Below, in pieces: positions 28,872-37,836 of a stretch of DNA of 64,000 bases. The notes below the pieces were generated by a model. That model had not been told where the DNA came from. It saw only the letters and a program-made list of their open reading frames with translations, and did no database searches. A program made the translations under genes and the position numbers. Each line of letters opens with the position of its first letter. The first letter of the stretch is position 1. This DNA is from Pseudaminobacter soli (ex Li et al. 2025) (GTDB lineage Bacteria > Pseudomonadota > Alphaproteobacteria > Rhizobiales > Rhizobiaceae), in assembly GCF_029892515.1 (NCBI RefSeq), contig NZ_JARXVF010000001.1, positions 558,001 through 622,000 on the forward strand. The letters are read 5' to 3'.

Positions 28872-29255
28872 CTATTCGGGCGTGTGGCTGACGGCTTCGA
28901 TATTGTTGCCGTCGGGATCGAAGACGAAGGCGCCATAATAGTTCGAATGATAGTGCGGGCGCAGGCCCGGCGCGCCGTTGTCCTTGCCGCCTGCCGCGAT
29001 CGCCGCCTCGTAGAAGGCATCTACTTCGGCACGCGAACGCGCGGTGAAGGCGTAGTGACGCCCCGGTCCCGCCTCGGCGCCTTCATGCAGCCAGAAGATG
29101 GGATGGTCGCGGCCATAGCCGCCGATCTTCACGCCGCCGGTATATTCGGTCGGCACCATACTCAGCAGCGAGGCGCCGAGCGGCGCCATCGCCTGATCGT
29201 AAAATGCCCTCGATGCCTCGAAATTGCTTACGGTTATGCCAAGGTGGTCGATCAT
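28872..29255 (-). CDS. VOC (glyoxalase/bleomycin-resistance) superfamily protein
   Basis: A 127-residue single-module VOC protein. [11 protein letters not shown] opens the fold, and PDGNNIEAV near residue 120 carries the usual C-terminal metal-ligand Glu; His 4 is the matching N-terminal ligand. Such proteins isomerise or cleave small adducts, often with glutathione. The start ATG overlaps the cysS stop (ATGA), so the gene is coupled to cysS. Confidence 0.85.
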   Translation of the reverse strand: MIDHLGITVSNFEASRAFYDQAMAPLGASLLSMVPTEYTGGVKIGGYGRDHPIFWLHEGAEAGPGRHYAFTARSRAEVDAFYEAAIAAGGKDNGAPGLRPHYHSNYYGAFVFDPDGNNIEAVSHTPE

Positions 29256-30676
29256 CTTTTCACCTCCCATGTGGTCACACGTTCACCGGTGGCGGGGTCC
29301 TTGCCGTCCTTCAGTTGCACGCCCTGCTCGAGAAGCTCGGCGCGGATGCGGTCAGCCGCAGCCCAGTCTTTTGCGGCGATCAGCGCAAGGCGCTCCGCGA
29401 TGACCTTGGCGACGGCCTCTTCGTCGACCTCGGCTGCCTGCAACTCGAAGCCAAGGAACAGCATCGCCGACTTGAGTGCGGCCGCCGCTTCCGCATTGTC
29501 TTCACCGGCTGCCTGGCCGGCGAGATGCGACAAGAGCTGGAACACCGTGCTGGTCGCCAGATCGTCGGACAGCGCCTCGACAACGCCAGCCGGAATCGGT
29601 GCCGCCTCATTGGGTGCCATGTCGGCCGCACGCTTCCACTTGCGCAGCGTGTTCTCCGCCTCTTCCAGCTTGCGCACGGAAAAGTCGATCGGCTCGCGAT
29701 AGTGGGTCATCAGCATGGCAAGACGCAGCACGTCGCCCGGCCACTTGCGGCCGCCGAAGGTCTCGGTTTCGAGCAATTCGTGGATCGAGTAGAAGTTGCC
29801 GAGGCTCTTGGACATCTTCTGGCCCTCGACCTGCAGGAAGCCGTTGTGCATCCAGTAGTTGGCCATCACCTCGGTGCCGTGGGCGCAGCGCGACTGGGCG
29901 ATCTCATTCTCGTGATGCGGGAAGATCAGGTCGAGCCCGCCGCCATGAATGTCGAAGACCTCGCCAAGATAGGCCGACGCCATCGCCGAGCACTCGATGT
30001 GCCAGCCAGGACGGCCGCGGCCCCAGGGGCTTTCCCAGCCCGGCTCCTCGGGCGAGGATGCCTTCCACAGAACGAAATCGCCGGGGTTGCGCTTGTGCGC
30101 CTCGACCTCGACGCGGGCGCCGGCCTGCTGCTCGTCGAGATTGCGCTTCGACAATTGCCCGTAGTCCGCCATCGAGCCGGTGTCGAACAGCACTTCGCCT
30201 TGCGCTTCATAGGCATGGCCGCGTTCGATCAGACTTAGAATCAACGTGATCATGTCGGCGCGGCCGTCGGCTCGCGGCTGCACGAACTCGGTCGCGCGCG
30301 GCTCGACGGTCGGTTCAAGGCAGCCCAGCGCCTTGACGTCAGCCTGGTACTGGTGGGCGGTCTTTTCGGTGACGCGCCTGATCGCCTCGTTGAGCGGCAG
30401 ATCGGGGAAATCGCGCAAGGCGCGGGCGTTGATCTTGTCGTCAAGGTCGGTGAGGTTACGGACATAGGTGACGTGGTCGGCACCGTAGAGGTGGCGCAGC
30501 AGCCGGAACAGCACGTCGAAGACGATGGCCGGGCGCGCGTTGCCGATATGGGCGAAGTCGTAGACCGTCGGCCCGCAGACATACATGCGCACATTGTCGG
30601 GATCGATCGGCACGAAGTCTTCCTTCGTGCGCGTCAGCGTGTTGTGGAGCCGCAAGCCCTTAAATCCGTTCGACAT
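29252..30676 (-). CDS. cysS: Cysteinyl-tRNA synthetase
   Basis: A 474-residue class Ia synthetase charging tRNA-Cys. Zinc/cysteine-site Cys 34 is in VCGPTVYD, the HIGH motif reads HIGN (43-46), and KMSKS is intact near 286-290. Length is normal. It heads a leftward operon with VOC, two GFA genes and pip, each overlapping or within a few bases of the next. Confidence 0.96.
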   Translation of the reverse strand: MSNGFKGLRLHNTLTRTKEDFVPIDPDNVRMYVCGPTVYDFAHIGNARPAIVFDVLFRLLRHLYGADHVTYVRNLTDLDDKINARALRDFPDLPLNEAIRRVTEKTAHQYQADVKALGCLEPTVEPRATEFVQPRADGRADMITLILSLIERGHAYEAQGEVLFDTGSMADYGQLSKRNLDEQQAGARVEVEAHKRNPGDFVLWKASSPEEPGWESPWGRGRPGWHIECSAMASAYLGEVFDIHGGGLDLIFPHHENEIAQSRCAHGTEVMANYWMHNGFLQVEGQKMSKSLGNFYSIHELLETETFGGRKWPGDVLRLAMLMTHYREPIDFSVRKLEEAENTLRKWKRAADMAPNEAAPIPAGVVEALSDDLATSTVFQLLSHLAGQAAGEDNAEAAAALKSAMLFLGFELQAAEVDEEAVAKVIAERLALIAAKDWAAADRIRAELLEQGVQLKDGKDPATGERVTTWEVKR

Positions 30677-31053
30677 TCAAAATCCCAGTTCGTTCGGCAA
30701 TCCGCCGCAAGCCGGCAGACGCGATGAAGCTCCAGCCTGCTGGCCGGGGCGTTTGTCCTGTCGAGAGAAAAGGCGAAAACGTCCGGACCAGCGCGTGCGC
30801 TAGCCAATAATGCAAATGCCGCAAATGGCGAAAGACGTTTTCATGGCAAGCTTTATCGCCTTGGGCGTTTTCGGCGTCAAGTCGCAACTTTGCTGAAAAC
30901 GGTCGCCTTCCAGTCGCCAGGCAGTTCCGTAAGAGTTTATTAAACATACAGGAACCGAGATCGTATGACCCGCCCGCCAAGGGCAAAAAGTCACGATTTC
31001 GTCCCAAAGCAAGAGCATGAGTCTTGGACGGCAACTTACCTTGGGGAATTACC
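30677..31053. other. Intergenic region between cysS and a small ORF
   Basis: It must contain the cysS promoter (leftward) and that of the 48-residue ORF (rightward). A weak CtrA-like half match, GTAA-N7-TTAA at 30929-30943, is visible but not convincing. No RNA gene or longer frame is supported. Confidence 0.4.
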
Positions 31054-31200
31054 ATGTCGGCGGCAAAGAGCGAAGCAGAACGAATCCGAGCTCAATATGC
31101 ATCTCTGACTAGCCACTATCGCGCGATCGGCCCGGCCGCAGTCCTGGCTGCCGTGCTCGCAGCCAAGAAGAAAAAGCCGGCTTCAAAAAAGACGGCTTGA
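31054..31200 (+). CDS. Small hypothetical protein, 48 residues
   Basis: ATG to TGA encodes 48 residues: a charged helix (residues 4-22), an Ala/Val-rich hydrophobic stretch (about 26-37) and a Lys-rich end (AKKKKPASKKTA). TTGGGG lies nine bases before the ATG. The end overlaps the tail of the convergent lysE gene by 18 bases. The composition (short hydrophobic segment with basic tail) would suit a small membrane or nucleic-acid-binding peptide, but nothing identifies it. Confidence 0.45.
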   Translation: MSAAKSEAERIRAQYASLTSHYRAIGPAAVLAAVLAAKKKKPASKKTA

Positions 31201-31803
31201 TAGACTGACACCGATAGCGGCCATCACCAGGCCGATCAGGATATCCAGCACGCGCCAGGCCGATTCCTTTGCGAAGATCGGCTGCAGCAGGCGAGCGCCA
31301 TAGCCCAGCCCGAAAAACCAGACGAACGAAGCCAGCGCAGCACCTAGGCCATAGGCCATGCGGTCCGGCCCGTCGAAGCGTGCCGAGAGCGATCCCAACA
31401 GCACCACCGTGTCGAGATAGACATGCGGGTTGAGGAAGGTGAAGGCGAGGCACGCCGCCACCGCCGCCTTCAGGCTGCCCTCGCCCGCATTGGCTGCCTT
31501 CAGCACGTCCGGCTTCATCGCGCGCCGGAAGGCGATGATCGCGTAGCTGAACAGGAATATCGCGCCGCCGATGGTGACGACATTGATCAGTATCGGCGAT
31601 TGCGAGATCAGCGTGCCAAGGCCCGCGACGCCGGCTGCAATCAGCACTGCGTCGGACAAAGCGCAGATCAGGCACAGGATGAAAACATGCTGCCTGAGCA
31701 GGCCCTGGCGCAGGATGAAGGCGTTCTGCGCGCCGATCGCGATGATGAGCGAAGCGCCGAGGAGGAAGCCGGACAGGGCGGCCGGGAAGAAATTTGCGAT
31801 CAT
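31183..31803 (-). CDS. LysE/ArgO family amino-acid exporter
   Basis: A 206-residue inner-membrane protein with six helices. The signature IAIGAQNAFILRQGL (about 21-35) is that of LysE/ArgO, which exports basic amino acids; FLNPHVYLDT follows in the middle. ArgO-like is the best guess; arginine or lysine export cannot be told apart by eye. The start at MIANFFPAAL is where homology starts; upstream in-frame sequence is the end of the next gene read out of frame. Confidence 0.88.
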   Translation of the reverse strand: MIANFFPAALSGFLLGASLIIAIGAQNAFILRQGLLRQHVFILCLICALSDAVLIAAGVAGLGTLISQSPILINVVTIGGAIFLFSYAIIAFRRAMKPDVLKAANAGEGSLKAAVAACLAFTFLNPHVYLDTVVLLGSLSARFDGPDRMAYGLGAALASFVWFFGLGYGARLLQPIFAKESAWRVLDILIGLVMAAIGVSLSSRLF

Positions 31804-31823
31804 GAGGGCTTTTCCGAACGGAG

Positions 31824-32594
31824 CTAGAAGAGCGTCATCTGGTGTTGCGCGGCCGGGCTGGCTTTCCTGCGCTCCGGCTTGGGCGGCTCCAGTCCTTCCA
31901 ATGGCTCCACTCGCTCCTGTATTCGCGGATCGGTGTTGGCCACCTTGTTGACGAGATCTGAAACGGGAACCGCCTCGAAGAAGTCGGGCTCCACGGGCCG
32001 CATGAGATCGGCCACGTCGCGCGGTTCCTGGAAACGGCAATCCAGCCAGCGGGAAAAGTCCTGCTGGTGAATCACGACCGGCATCCGGTCATGGATGTGG
32101 GCGATGTCGCGGCTGGCTTTGGTGGTCAGGATCGCGCCGGTGTCCATCTCCGAGCCGCCCGGTTCGGCATAGGTTTCCATCAGGCTGCCAAAGGCAATCA
32201 CGCCACCATGCTTTGGGCGAATCCAATAAGCCTGCGTCCGTTTGCCACCAACCTGGCGCCATTCATAGAAGCCCGAAGCGGGAATCAGCGCGCGGCGATG
32301 GCGCATGGCGGTGCGAAAGGAGGCCTTTTCAGTCGCCGTTTCCGAGCGCGCATTGATCAGCAGCGGAAATTCGCGCGTGTCCTTCACCCAAGTCGGGATC
32401 AGTCCCCAACGCACCAGAAGCGAGTGGCGGTCCGGCAGGTTGGAACCCCGTTCGCGCGGCTCACCGGCAACCACCATCAGGATCGGTTGCGTCGGCGCGA
32501 TGTTGTAGCGCGGCGGAAACGCCTCGAGGTCGGGCAGCGAAAATGCCGCGTCGACTTCCTTGGGGCTGGCAGTGAGCGAAAAACGTCCGCACAT
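31824..32594 (-). CDS. SOS response-associated peptidase (YedK/HMCES family)
   Basis: A 256-residue SRAP protein. Cys 2 (MCGRFSL) becomes N-terminal after Met removal and forms a covalent thiazolidine with abasic sites in single-stranded DNA. Other active-site segments are intact: NIAPTQ, INARSET, ASGFYEW and IHDRMPV. It protects replication forks from abasic lesions. lysE starts 20 bp downstream. Confidence 0.92.
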   Translation of the reverse strand: MCGRFSLTASPKEVDAAFSLPDLEAFPPRYNIAPTQPILMVVAGEPRERGSNLPDRHSLLVRWGLIPTWVKDTREFPLLINARSETATEKASFRTAMRHRRALIPASGFYEWRQVGGKRTQAYWIRPKHGGVIAFGSLMETYAEPGGSEMDTGAILTTKASRDIAHIHDRMPVVIHQQDFSRWLDCRFQEPRDVADLMRPVEPDFFEAVPVSDLVNKVANTDPRIQERVEPLEGLEPPKPERRKASPAAQHQMTLF

Positions 32595-32711
32595 TACGAG
32601 GCAATTACCGTTTGATCCTGCGCTCAATGTGGAGGTGGAAATCACGCGCGGCAACCTGTATCGGTTGAGCCACGCGCCCCATCCCCAGCCAATCGGGCCA
32701 GGAAGCAGACC

Positions 32712-33122
32712 ATGTCCCCACGACAGACCATCCCGGCGGTATCGGTTGCCCTGATGCGGGGCGACCGCATTCTTCTAGTCAAGCGTGGGCATGCACCTTC
32801 ACGCGGGCATTATGCCTTTCCCGGCGGGCGGGTCGAACCCGGCGAGACGGAAGAACAGGCCGCTCGACGCGAGTTGCGCGAGGAAACAGGGCTTGAAGCT
32901 GGAGATATCGCCCCGCTGCGGGCCTACATGATCGATGCCGAGCGCGACGGCCGGGAGATCACCTACCGCCTGCAGGTATTTTGCGGACAGGATTGCGGCG
33001 GCGACCCGCTCGCCGACAGCGACGCCGACGAGGCAGGCTTCTTCACGCTAGCCGAAATGGATGAGATGCCCGTCACCCCCTCCGTGCTGGAGGTTTCGCG
33101 CGAGCTCTTGGAACGCAGATAA
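32712..33122 (+). CDS. NUDIX hydrolase
   Basis: A 136-residue protein with a perfect Nudix box G-x5-E-x7-REL-x-EE-x-G-L at residues 39-61 (starts GRVEPGE). It resembles ADP-ribose/mutT-like pyrophosphatases; PGG before the box and no substrate-defining insert leave the substrate open. Confidence 0.9.
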   Translation: MSPRQTIPAVSVALMRGDRILLVKRGHAPSRGHYAFPGGRVEPGETEEQAARRELREETGLEAGDIAPLRAYMIDAERDGREITYRLQVFCGQDCGGDPLADSDADEAGFFTLAEMDEMPVTPSVLEVSRELLERR

Positions 33123-33181
33123 ACTGGGAATTGTGATCTCAGTGCCTTGCGGCTGACAAATTGTTTCGCCACAAAAACGTC

Positions 33182-33556
33182 ATGCGCCGTGCTCTGCTGT
33201 TCTTCGCCGCATTCCTTGCCACCGGCTCGGCGGCAACCACGCCGTCGCGTGCGGTCGATGCTCCGTTCGAAGGCAGTTTGGTGCGGTTGTCGGAGATTCT
33301 CGGGTCGCTGCATTTCCTGCGCAATCTGTGCGGCGAAACGAGCAATCAGTGGCGCGACGAAATGCAGAAGCTGCTCGACTCCGAAAAGCCCGATGCTGCT
33401 CGGCGTGCCAAGTTGATGGCCAGCTTCAATCACGGCTACCGGTCGTTCGAGGGCACGTACACAAAGTGCACCGCCTCGGCATCCGAAGCGATCGTACGCT
33501 ACATGAAGGAAGGCGAGACGCTGACTCGTGAAGTCACCGGCCGCTATGGAAATTAA
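33182..33556 (+). CDS. TIGR02301 family periplasmic protein
   Basis: A 124-residue protein with a cleavable signal peptide (MRRALLFFAAFLATGSAA). The mature part, with two cysteines (LRNLCGE and YTKCTAS), matches a rhizobial family of unknown function known as TIGR02301. The ATG at 33182 was preferred over a TTG seven codons upstream because it gives a proper signal peptide. Its stop codon lies inside the first CtrA-type box. Confidence 0.8.
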   Translation: MRRALLFFAAFLATGSAATTPSRAVDAPFEGSLVRLSEILGSLHFLRNLCGETSNQWRDEMQKLLDSEKPDAARRAKLMASFNHGYRSFEGTYTKCTASASEAIVRYMKEGETLTREVTGRYGN

Positions 33557-33568
33557 CGGCCTGTTAAC
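33553..33568 (+). promoter_or_regulatory. CtrA-type box 1
   Basis: TTAA-N7-TTAAC, a full match to the CtrA consensus, overlapping the TIGR02301 stop codon and 118 bases upstream of the next start codon. Confidence 0.6.
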
Positions 33569-33617
33569 TTTTCACACAATGCCAGTCGAATTTGGCAGGT
33601 TCGATGTGCTAGGTTTG

Positions 33618-33632
33618 TTAACGGGACATTAA
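33618..33632 (+). promoter_or_regulatory. CtrA-type box 2
   Basis: TTAA-N7-TTAA (then A instead of C), 54 bases upstream of the start of the 87-residue gene, the spacing expected for a CtrA-activated promoter. Confidence 0.6.
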
Positions 33633-33685
33633 AGGGAAAGATCAAGTTGGCCCGGAACCCGGGTCGCGACTTGAAAGGGTGTAAG

Positions 33686-33949
33686 ATGGGTATGGAACAC
33701 ACGACCAGCGATCTCGACGCGCTGGTCCGGGAAGAAAAGCGCCTGACCGCAGTGGAATGCCACAACGAAGCCTGGGCCGAAGGTCTTTCCGCCGGCATCG
33801 AGACCGATATCCTGGCCGAAACCGCGCTTGCCACGGCATTCGGCGAAATCCTCCGGACGCATGGTGAGGCGACCGCGCTGGCGCTTCTTGACGTGATGCG
33901 CGAAAAAGTGATCGCCGGAGAGTTTGAACCCGTTCGTCTGCGACATTGA
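33686..33949 (+). CDS. Conserved rhizobial hypothetical protein, 87 residues
   Basis: An acidic, alpha-helical 87-residue protein (MGMEHTTSDLDALVREEK) with no signal peptide or known motif. AAAGGG sits six bases before the ATG. Two CtrA-type boxes in front suggest cell-cycle control. Function unknown; I recognise it only as the kind of short protein conserved in rhizobia. Confidence 0.7.
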   Translation: MGMEHTTSDLDALVREEKRLTAVECHNEAWAEGLSAGIETDILAETALATAFGEILRTHGEATALALLDVMREKVIAGEFEPVRLRH

Positions 33950-34025
33950 TACATCCCCAAGTCTGCTTTTTCGGTATAAGAGGCTGACTGGGTGTCGAGT
34001 CTGATGCCCCTGGAGAGGATGGGAC

Positions 34026-34817
34026 ATGCAGACACTGACTCGGAGCAGCTCGGAAACTCGCAGGCATAGAGGTTTCGCGGCCTTTCTTTGGTTGGCAGCG
34101 GCGGGCGTGGCCCTGCCCGGTGCCTATCTGGTCGCGACGCTGCCGGCGGCCGCGCTGAGCGAGATCAAGCAAGAAGATCTGCCCGCGCCGACGACGGCTG
34201 CCCCCGACAAGGCCGCCCCGGCCGAAGGCACTGCGCCGCAGGCTCAGGACAGCCAGAAAGCTCCCTCAGAAGCCCCTGATCCCGACGAGGCCGCGCCCGA
34301 ACAGGCGACGCCCGGCTCGGTTCACGTCACCGAAGATCCCAACGCGCCGCTGCCGGAGATCATCTACGACGTCAGCAAGCTGCCCGAGCCGGTGCAACAC
34401 ATGCGCCAGCAGCTGCTGGACATCGCTGCCAGCGGCGATATCGAAAAGCTGCGCGCGCTGGTCGGCACTGGCGACGATGCGACCCAGCTGTCGGTTGCCG
34501 GTCTCGATGAAGATCCGATCGCCTTCCTCAAGGAGCAGTCGGGCGACAAGAACGGCGAGGAAGTGCTGGCCATCATGGAGAACCTGCTCAATGCGGGCTA
34601 TGTCCATCTCGATCCGGGCACGCCGGAAGAACTCTATGCCTGGCCCTATTTCTTCGCGATGCCGCTCGACAAGCTTTCGGCCCGCCAGCGCGTGGAGCTG
34701 TTCAAGATCGTCACCGCCGGCGACTACGAAGACATGAAGAGCTACGGCGTCTACAACTTCTATCGCCTCGGCATCACGCCGCAAGGCAAGTGGGCATTCT
34801 TCGTCGCCGGCGAGTGA
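34026..34817 (+). CDS. Membrane-anchored periplasmic hypothetical protein
   Basis: A 263-residue protein: one N-terminal helix (about 17-45), a Pro/Ala/Glu/Asp-rich disordered linker (50-105) and a helical C-terminal domain of about 155 residues containing LDIAASGDIEKLRALVG, resembling a single ankyrin-like or helical repeat, and a Trp/Tyr-rich end (YAWPYFFAMP). I do not recognise a named family; it looks like a conserved rhizobial periplasmic protein. A strong terminator follows. Confidence 0.7.
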   Translation: MQTLTRSSSETRRHRGFAAFLWLAAAGVALPGAYLVATLPAAALSEIKQEDLPAPTTAAPDKAAPAEGTAPQAQDSQKAPSEAPDPDEAAPEQATPGSVHVTEDPNAPLPEIIYDVSKLPEPVQHMRQQLLDIAASGDIEKLRALVGTGDDATQLSVAGLDEDPIAFLKEQSGDKNGEEVLAIMENLLNAGYVHLDPGTPEELYAWPYFFAMPLDKLSARQRVELFKIVTAGDYEDMKSYGVYNFYRLGITPQGKWAFFVAGE

Positions 34818-34852
34818 GACGGCAACGCCCTCCGACCATTTCAAGCTGAATC

Positions 34853-34894
34853 AAAATCGCCCGCCAAGCTGCTGCTTTGGCGGGCGATTTCGTT
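34853..34894 (+). terminator. Intrinsic terminator after the 263-residue gene
   Basis: AAATCGCCCGCCAA and TTGGCGGGCGATTT form a 14 bp stem, followed by CGTTT. It can also serve the convergent dihydroorotase gene through its A-rich flank. Confidence 0.85.
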
Positions 34895-34932
34895 TCCGGA
34901 ATGTTTGAAATGGGCTTAGCCAGAGGCTCCGG

Positions 34933-36264
34933 TCAGACCGGCAGCGCTTCGGAGAAGACGACCGGCTGGCCCAGCCCCGGCGAAACGATTTCGCCCTCCC
35001 ACATCACCTGCTTGCCGCGAATGATGGTGCCCACTGGCCAACCCTTGACCTCCTTGCCGTCATAAGGCGTCCAGCCGGCCTTGGAGCCTGCCTGGGCGTT
35101 GGTGATGGTCTCGTGGCGCTTCATGTCGACGATGGTGAAATCGGCGTCGTAGCCGGCCGCGATGCGGCCCTTGCGCGCCATGCCGAACAGGCGCTGCGGG
35201 CCATGGCTGCTGAGGTCCACGAAGCGTTCGAGCGTCAGCTTCCCGGCATTGACGTGGTCGAGCATGATCGGCACCAGCGTCTGCACGCCGGTCATGCCGG
35301 AGGGCGACGCCGGATAGGGCTTTGCCTTCTCGGCCAGCGTGTGCGGCGCATGGTCGGAGCCCAGCACATCGACGATGCCTTGGCTGATGCCGCGCCAGAC
35401 GCCCTCGCGATGGCGCCCATCGCGCACGGGCGGATTCATCTGGATGAGCGTGCCGAGCGTGGCATAGTCCTCTGACGACAGCGTCAGGTGATGAGGCGTC
35501 GCCTCGCAGCTTGCCACGTCCTTGTGATGTTCGAGGAAATCGATCTCCTCGGCCGTCGAGATATGCAGCACATGGATGCGCGCCCTCACCTCCCGGGCGA
35601 TGCGCACGAGGCGCTCGGTGCACTGGAGGGCCGCGATCTCGTCGCGCCAGACCGGGTGCGAGGACGGGTCGCCCTCGATGCGTTCGCCAAGGCGCTCGCG
35701 CAGGCGGAACTCGTCTTCCGAGTGGAAGGCCGCACGGCGGCGCGTGTTCTTGAGGATGGAGCGGACGCCCTCATCGTCCTCGACCAGCAGGTTTCCGGTC
35801 GACGAGCCCATGAAGACCTTGATGCCGGCAGCGCCCGGCAGGCGCTCGAGCTCGGCCACATCCTTGGCGTTCTCGCGCGTACCGCCGACCCAGAACGCGA
35901 AATCGCAATGCATGCGGTTGGTGGCGCGGGCGACCTTGTCGGCCAGCGCCTCTTCGCTGGTGGTCAGCGGATTGGTGTTGGGCATTTCGAACACAGCCGT
36001 GACGCCACCCAGCACTGCCGCACGCGAACCCGTTTCGAGGTCTTCCTTGTGCTCCAGGCCCGGCTCGCGGAAATGCACCTGGCTGTCGACCACGCCCGGC
36101 AGAATGTGCAGGCCGCGGCATTCGATGGTCTCGGCTGCCGATGCCTGGCGCAGATCTCCGATCGCCGCGATGCGACCGTCACGCACGCCGACGTCGCGCA
36201 AAGCAGTGCCATCGTGGTTGACGACCGTGCCGCCCTTGAGGATGAGGTCGAACGTCGTTGTCAT
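34933..36264 (-). CDS. pyrC: Dihydroorotase (class I)
   Basis: A 443-residue amidohydrolase that closes carbamoyl-aspartate to dihydroorotate in pyrimidine synthesis. The carbamylated Lys 149 (GIKVFMGSS), the HxxH-type PHHL, HVLHIS and catalytic GSDHAPH are present. The first metal motif reads DSQVHFREPG (60-69): the usual first His is Gln 62 while His 64 is kept. Related alphaproteobacterial enzymes commonly show this variant, so activity is still expected, but an allantoinase/hydantoinase-like role cannot be wholly ruled out. Confidence 0.85.
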   Translation of the reverse strand: MTTTFDLILKGGTVVNHDGTALRDVGVRDGRIAAIGDLRQASAAETIECRGLHILPGVVDSQVHFREPGLEHKEDLETGSRAAVLGGVTAVFEMPNTNPLTTSEEALADKVARATNRMHCDFAFWVGGTRENAKDVAELERLPGAAGIKVFMGSSTGNLLVEDDEGVRSILKNTRRRAAFHSEDEFRLRERLGERIEGDPSSHPVWRDEIAALQCTERLVRIAREVRARIHVLHISTAEEIDFLEHHKDVASCEATPHHLTLSSEDYATLGTLIQMNPPVRDGRHREGVWRGISQGIVDVLGSDHAPHTLAEKAKPYPASPSGMTGVQTLVPIMLDHVNAGKLTLERFVDLSSHGPQRLFGMARKGRIAAGYDADFTIVDMKRHETITNAQAGSKAGWTPYDGKEVKGWPVGTIIRGKQVMWEGEIVSPGLGQPVVFSEALPV

Positions 36265-36334
36265 TTGCCACCTTGCTCCTGAGTTGCGTGGGGCTTACGT
36301 AATGGCCAGCCGATTTTCAAGTCAGGTTCCGCCC

Positions 36335-37222
36335 ATGCACTCTGCCCTGCTTTCCGACCGCACCATCATTTCTGTGACCGGCGCGGAGGCGGAACACTTT
36401 TTGCAGAACATTTTGACGGTCGACCTGGACGCTCTGGCCGAAGGCGAAGCCAAGCCGGGCGCGCTGCTGACGCCGCAGGGAAAGATACTGTTCGACTTCC
36501 TGATCTCGCGCGATGGTTCTGGCGGGTTCCGGCTCGACTGCCGGAGCGATGTGGCCGACGATTTTCTTCGTCGCCTGACGCTCTACAAGCTGCGCGCCAA
36601 GGCGACAATTTCCAAGCAGGAACAGCTGCTTGTGGCCGCATCGTGGGATTCTGATTCATCCGGCTCAGCTTCCGATTCAAATGCTTCGAGCGATGATTCA
36701 ATTGTGCTGCGCGACGCGCGTTTCAAGTCGCCCGCGGCCGCATTCCGAATCTATGGCCCGGTTCTTTCGGCTTCGGACGAAGTGAGCGCCTGGCATGCCT
36801 ACCGCATCAGTCACGGCGTCGCAGAAAGCGGCAGCGATTACGCGCTGGGTGACCCCTTCCCGCACGACGTTCTGCTCGACGAGACGGACGGCGTCGGCTT
36901 CCGAAAAGGCTGCTATGTCGGCCAGGAAGTCGTCTCGCGCATGCAGCATCGCGGCACCGCGCGTCGCCGCGTGCTTCTGGTTTCGGCAGAGTCGCCCCTG
37001 CCCGAATCCGGCACCGAGATTCTCGCCAATGGCCGCAGCATCGGTGCATTGGGCTCCGTTGCCGGCACGCAAGGTCTGGCGATCGTACGCATCGACCGGG
37101 TGAAGGACGCGCTCGACGCTGGCGTCGCCATCACCGCCGCCGAAGTGCCGCTTTCGCTTTCGATTCCCTCCTGGGCAAAATTCACCTTCCCGCAGGAAGC
37201 CGCCGGCGCGGAGGAGGCGTGA
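36335..37222 (+). CDS. ygfZ: Folate-binding protein YgfZ (Fe-S cluster repair/assembly)
   Basis: A 295-residue GcvT-like protein with the diagnostic KGCYVGQE motif (about 191-198; Cys 193). YgfZ binds tetrahydrofolate and supports maturation of certain Fe-S enzymes. The ATG at 36335 was chosen where homology begins; a longer frame from 35576 is antisense to pyrC and spurious. An odd Ser/Asp-rich run (about 107-124) interrupts the domain. The stop overlaps the next start (TGATG). Confidence 0.88.
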   Translation: MHSALLSDRTIISVTGAEAEHFLQNILTVDLDALAEGEAKPGALLTPQGKILFDFLISRDGSGGFRLDCRSDVADDFLRRLTLYKLRAKATISKQEQLLVAASWDSDSSGSASDSNASSDDSIVLRDARFKSPAAAFRIYGPVLSASDEVSAWHAYRISHGVAESGSDYALGDPFPHDVLLDETDGVGFRKGCYVGQEVVSRMQHRGTARRRVLLVSAESPLPESGTEILANGRSIGALGSVAGTQGLAIVRIDRVKDALDAGVAITAAEVPLSLSIPSWAKFTFPQEAAGAEEA

Positions 37223-37836
37223 TGGCGGACAAGGTCGGCGCGCCGCCGCGCGCATGGCAGCGCATGCTTTCGGGCCGCCGGCTCGACCTGCTCGATCCCT
37301 CCCCGCTCGACATCGAGATTTCGGACATCGCACACGGGCTGGCGCGCGTGTCGCGCTGGAACGGCCAGACGGAAGGGGACAATGCCTTTTCGGTGGCCCA
37401 GCATTCGCTGCTGGTGGAGACGATTTTTTCCAGGCAGGCGAAGAACCCGACGCCCGACGAGCAGCTTGCGGCACTGCTGCACGATGCGCCCGAATATGTG
37501 ATCGGCGACATGATCTCGCCATTCAAATCCGTGGTCGGCGGCGGCTACAAGCTGGTCGAGCACCGGCTGCAGCGCGCCATCCACATCCGCTTTTCTCTTC
37601 CTCCCGAAATCAGTGAAAGGCTGAAGAAGGAGATCAAGCGGGCCGACCACGTGGCCGCCCATTTCGAGGCCACGCAGTTGGCGGGATTCACCGTGCAGGA
37701 AGCGACGAAATTCTTCGGCAGGCCACGCGGCATCTCGGCCGACGCATTCGATCTCGTGTGTCATCCGGCAAAGGCGGTGCAGAAAGCCTTCCTCAAGCGG
37801 TTCGAAGCGATCGAGCGCGCGCGAGGCGCTGCCTAA
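37222..37836 (+). CDS. HD-domain phosphohydrolase (YfbR-like)
   Basis: A 204-residue HD protein with metal ligands in AQHS, LLHDAPEYV (about 92-100) and KRADHVAA. This set resembles the 5'-deoxynucleotidase YfbR group; substrate unproven. GAGGAGG precedes the ATG, which overlaps the ygfZ stop by one base, so the two are coupled. It converges on the ATP-grasp gene with a four-base overlap. Confidence 0.85.
   Translation: MADKVGAPPRAWQRMLSGRRLDLLDPSPLDIEISDIAHGLARVSRWNGQTEGDNAFSVAQHSLLVETIFSRQAKNPTPDEQLAALLHDAPEYVIGDMISPFKSVVGGGYKLVEHRLQRAIHIRFSLPPEISERLKKEIKRADHVAAHFEATQLAGFTVQEATKFFGRPRGISADAFDLVCHPAKAVQKAFLKRFEAIERARGAA

Noticed and set aside
30929-30943. GTAA-N7-TTAA as a CtrA box
   Set aside because: One half is mismatched and the last C is missing; no second box nearby, unlike 33553-33632.
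35576-36334. N-terminal extension of the ygfZ frame
   Set aside because: It covers antisense pyrC and its composition is Arg/Ser-rich; homology starts only at 36335.
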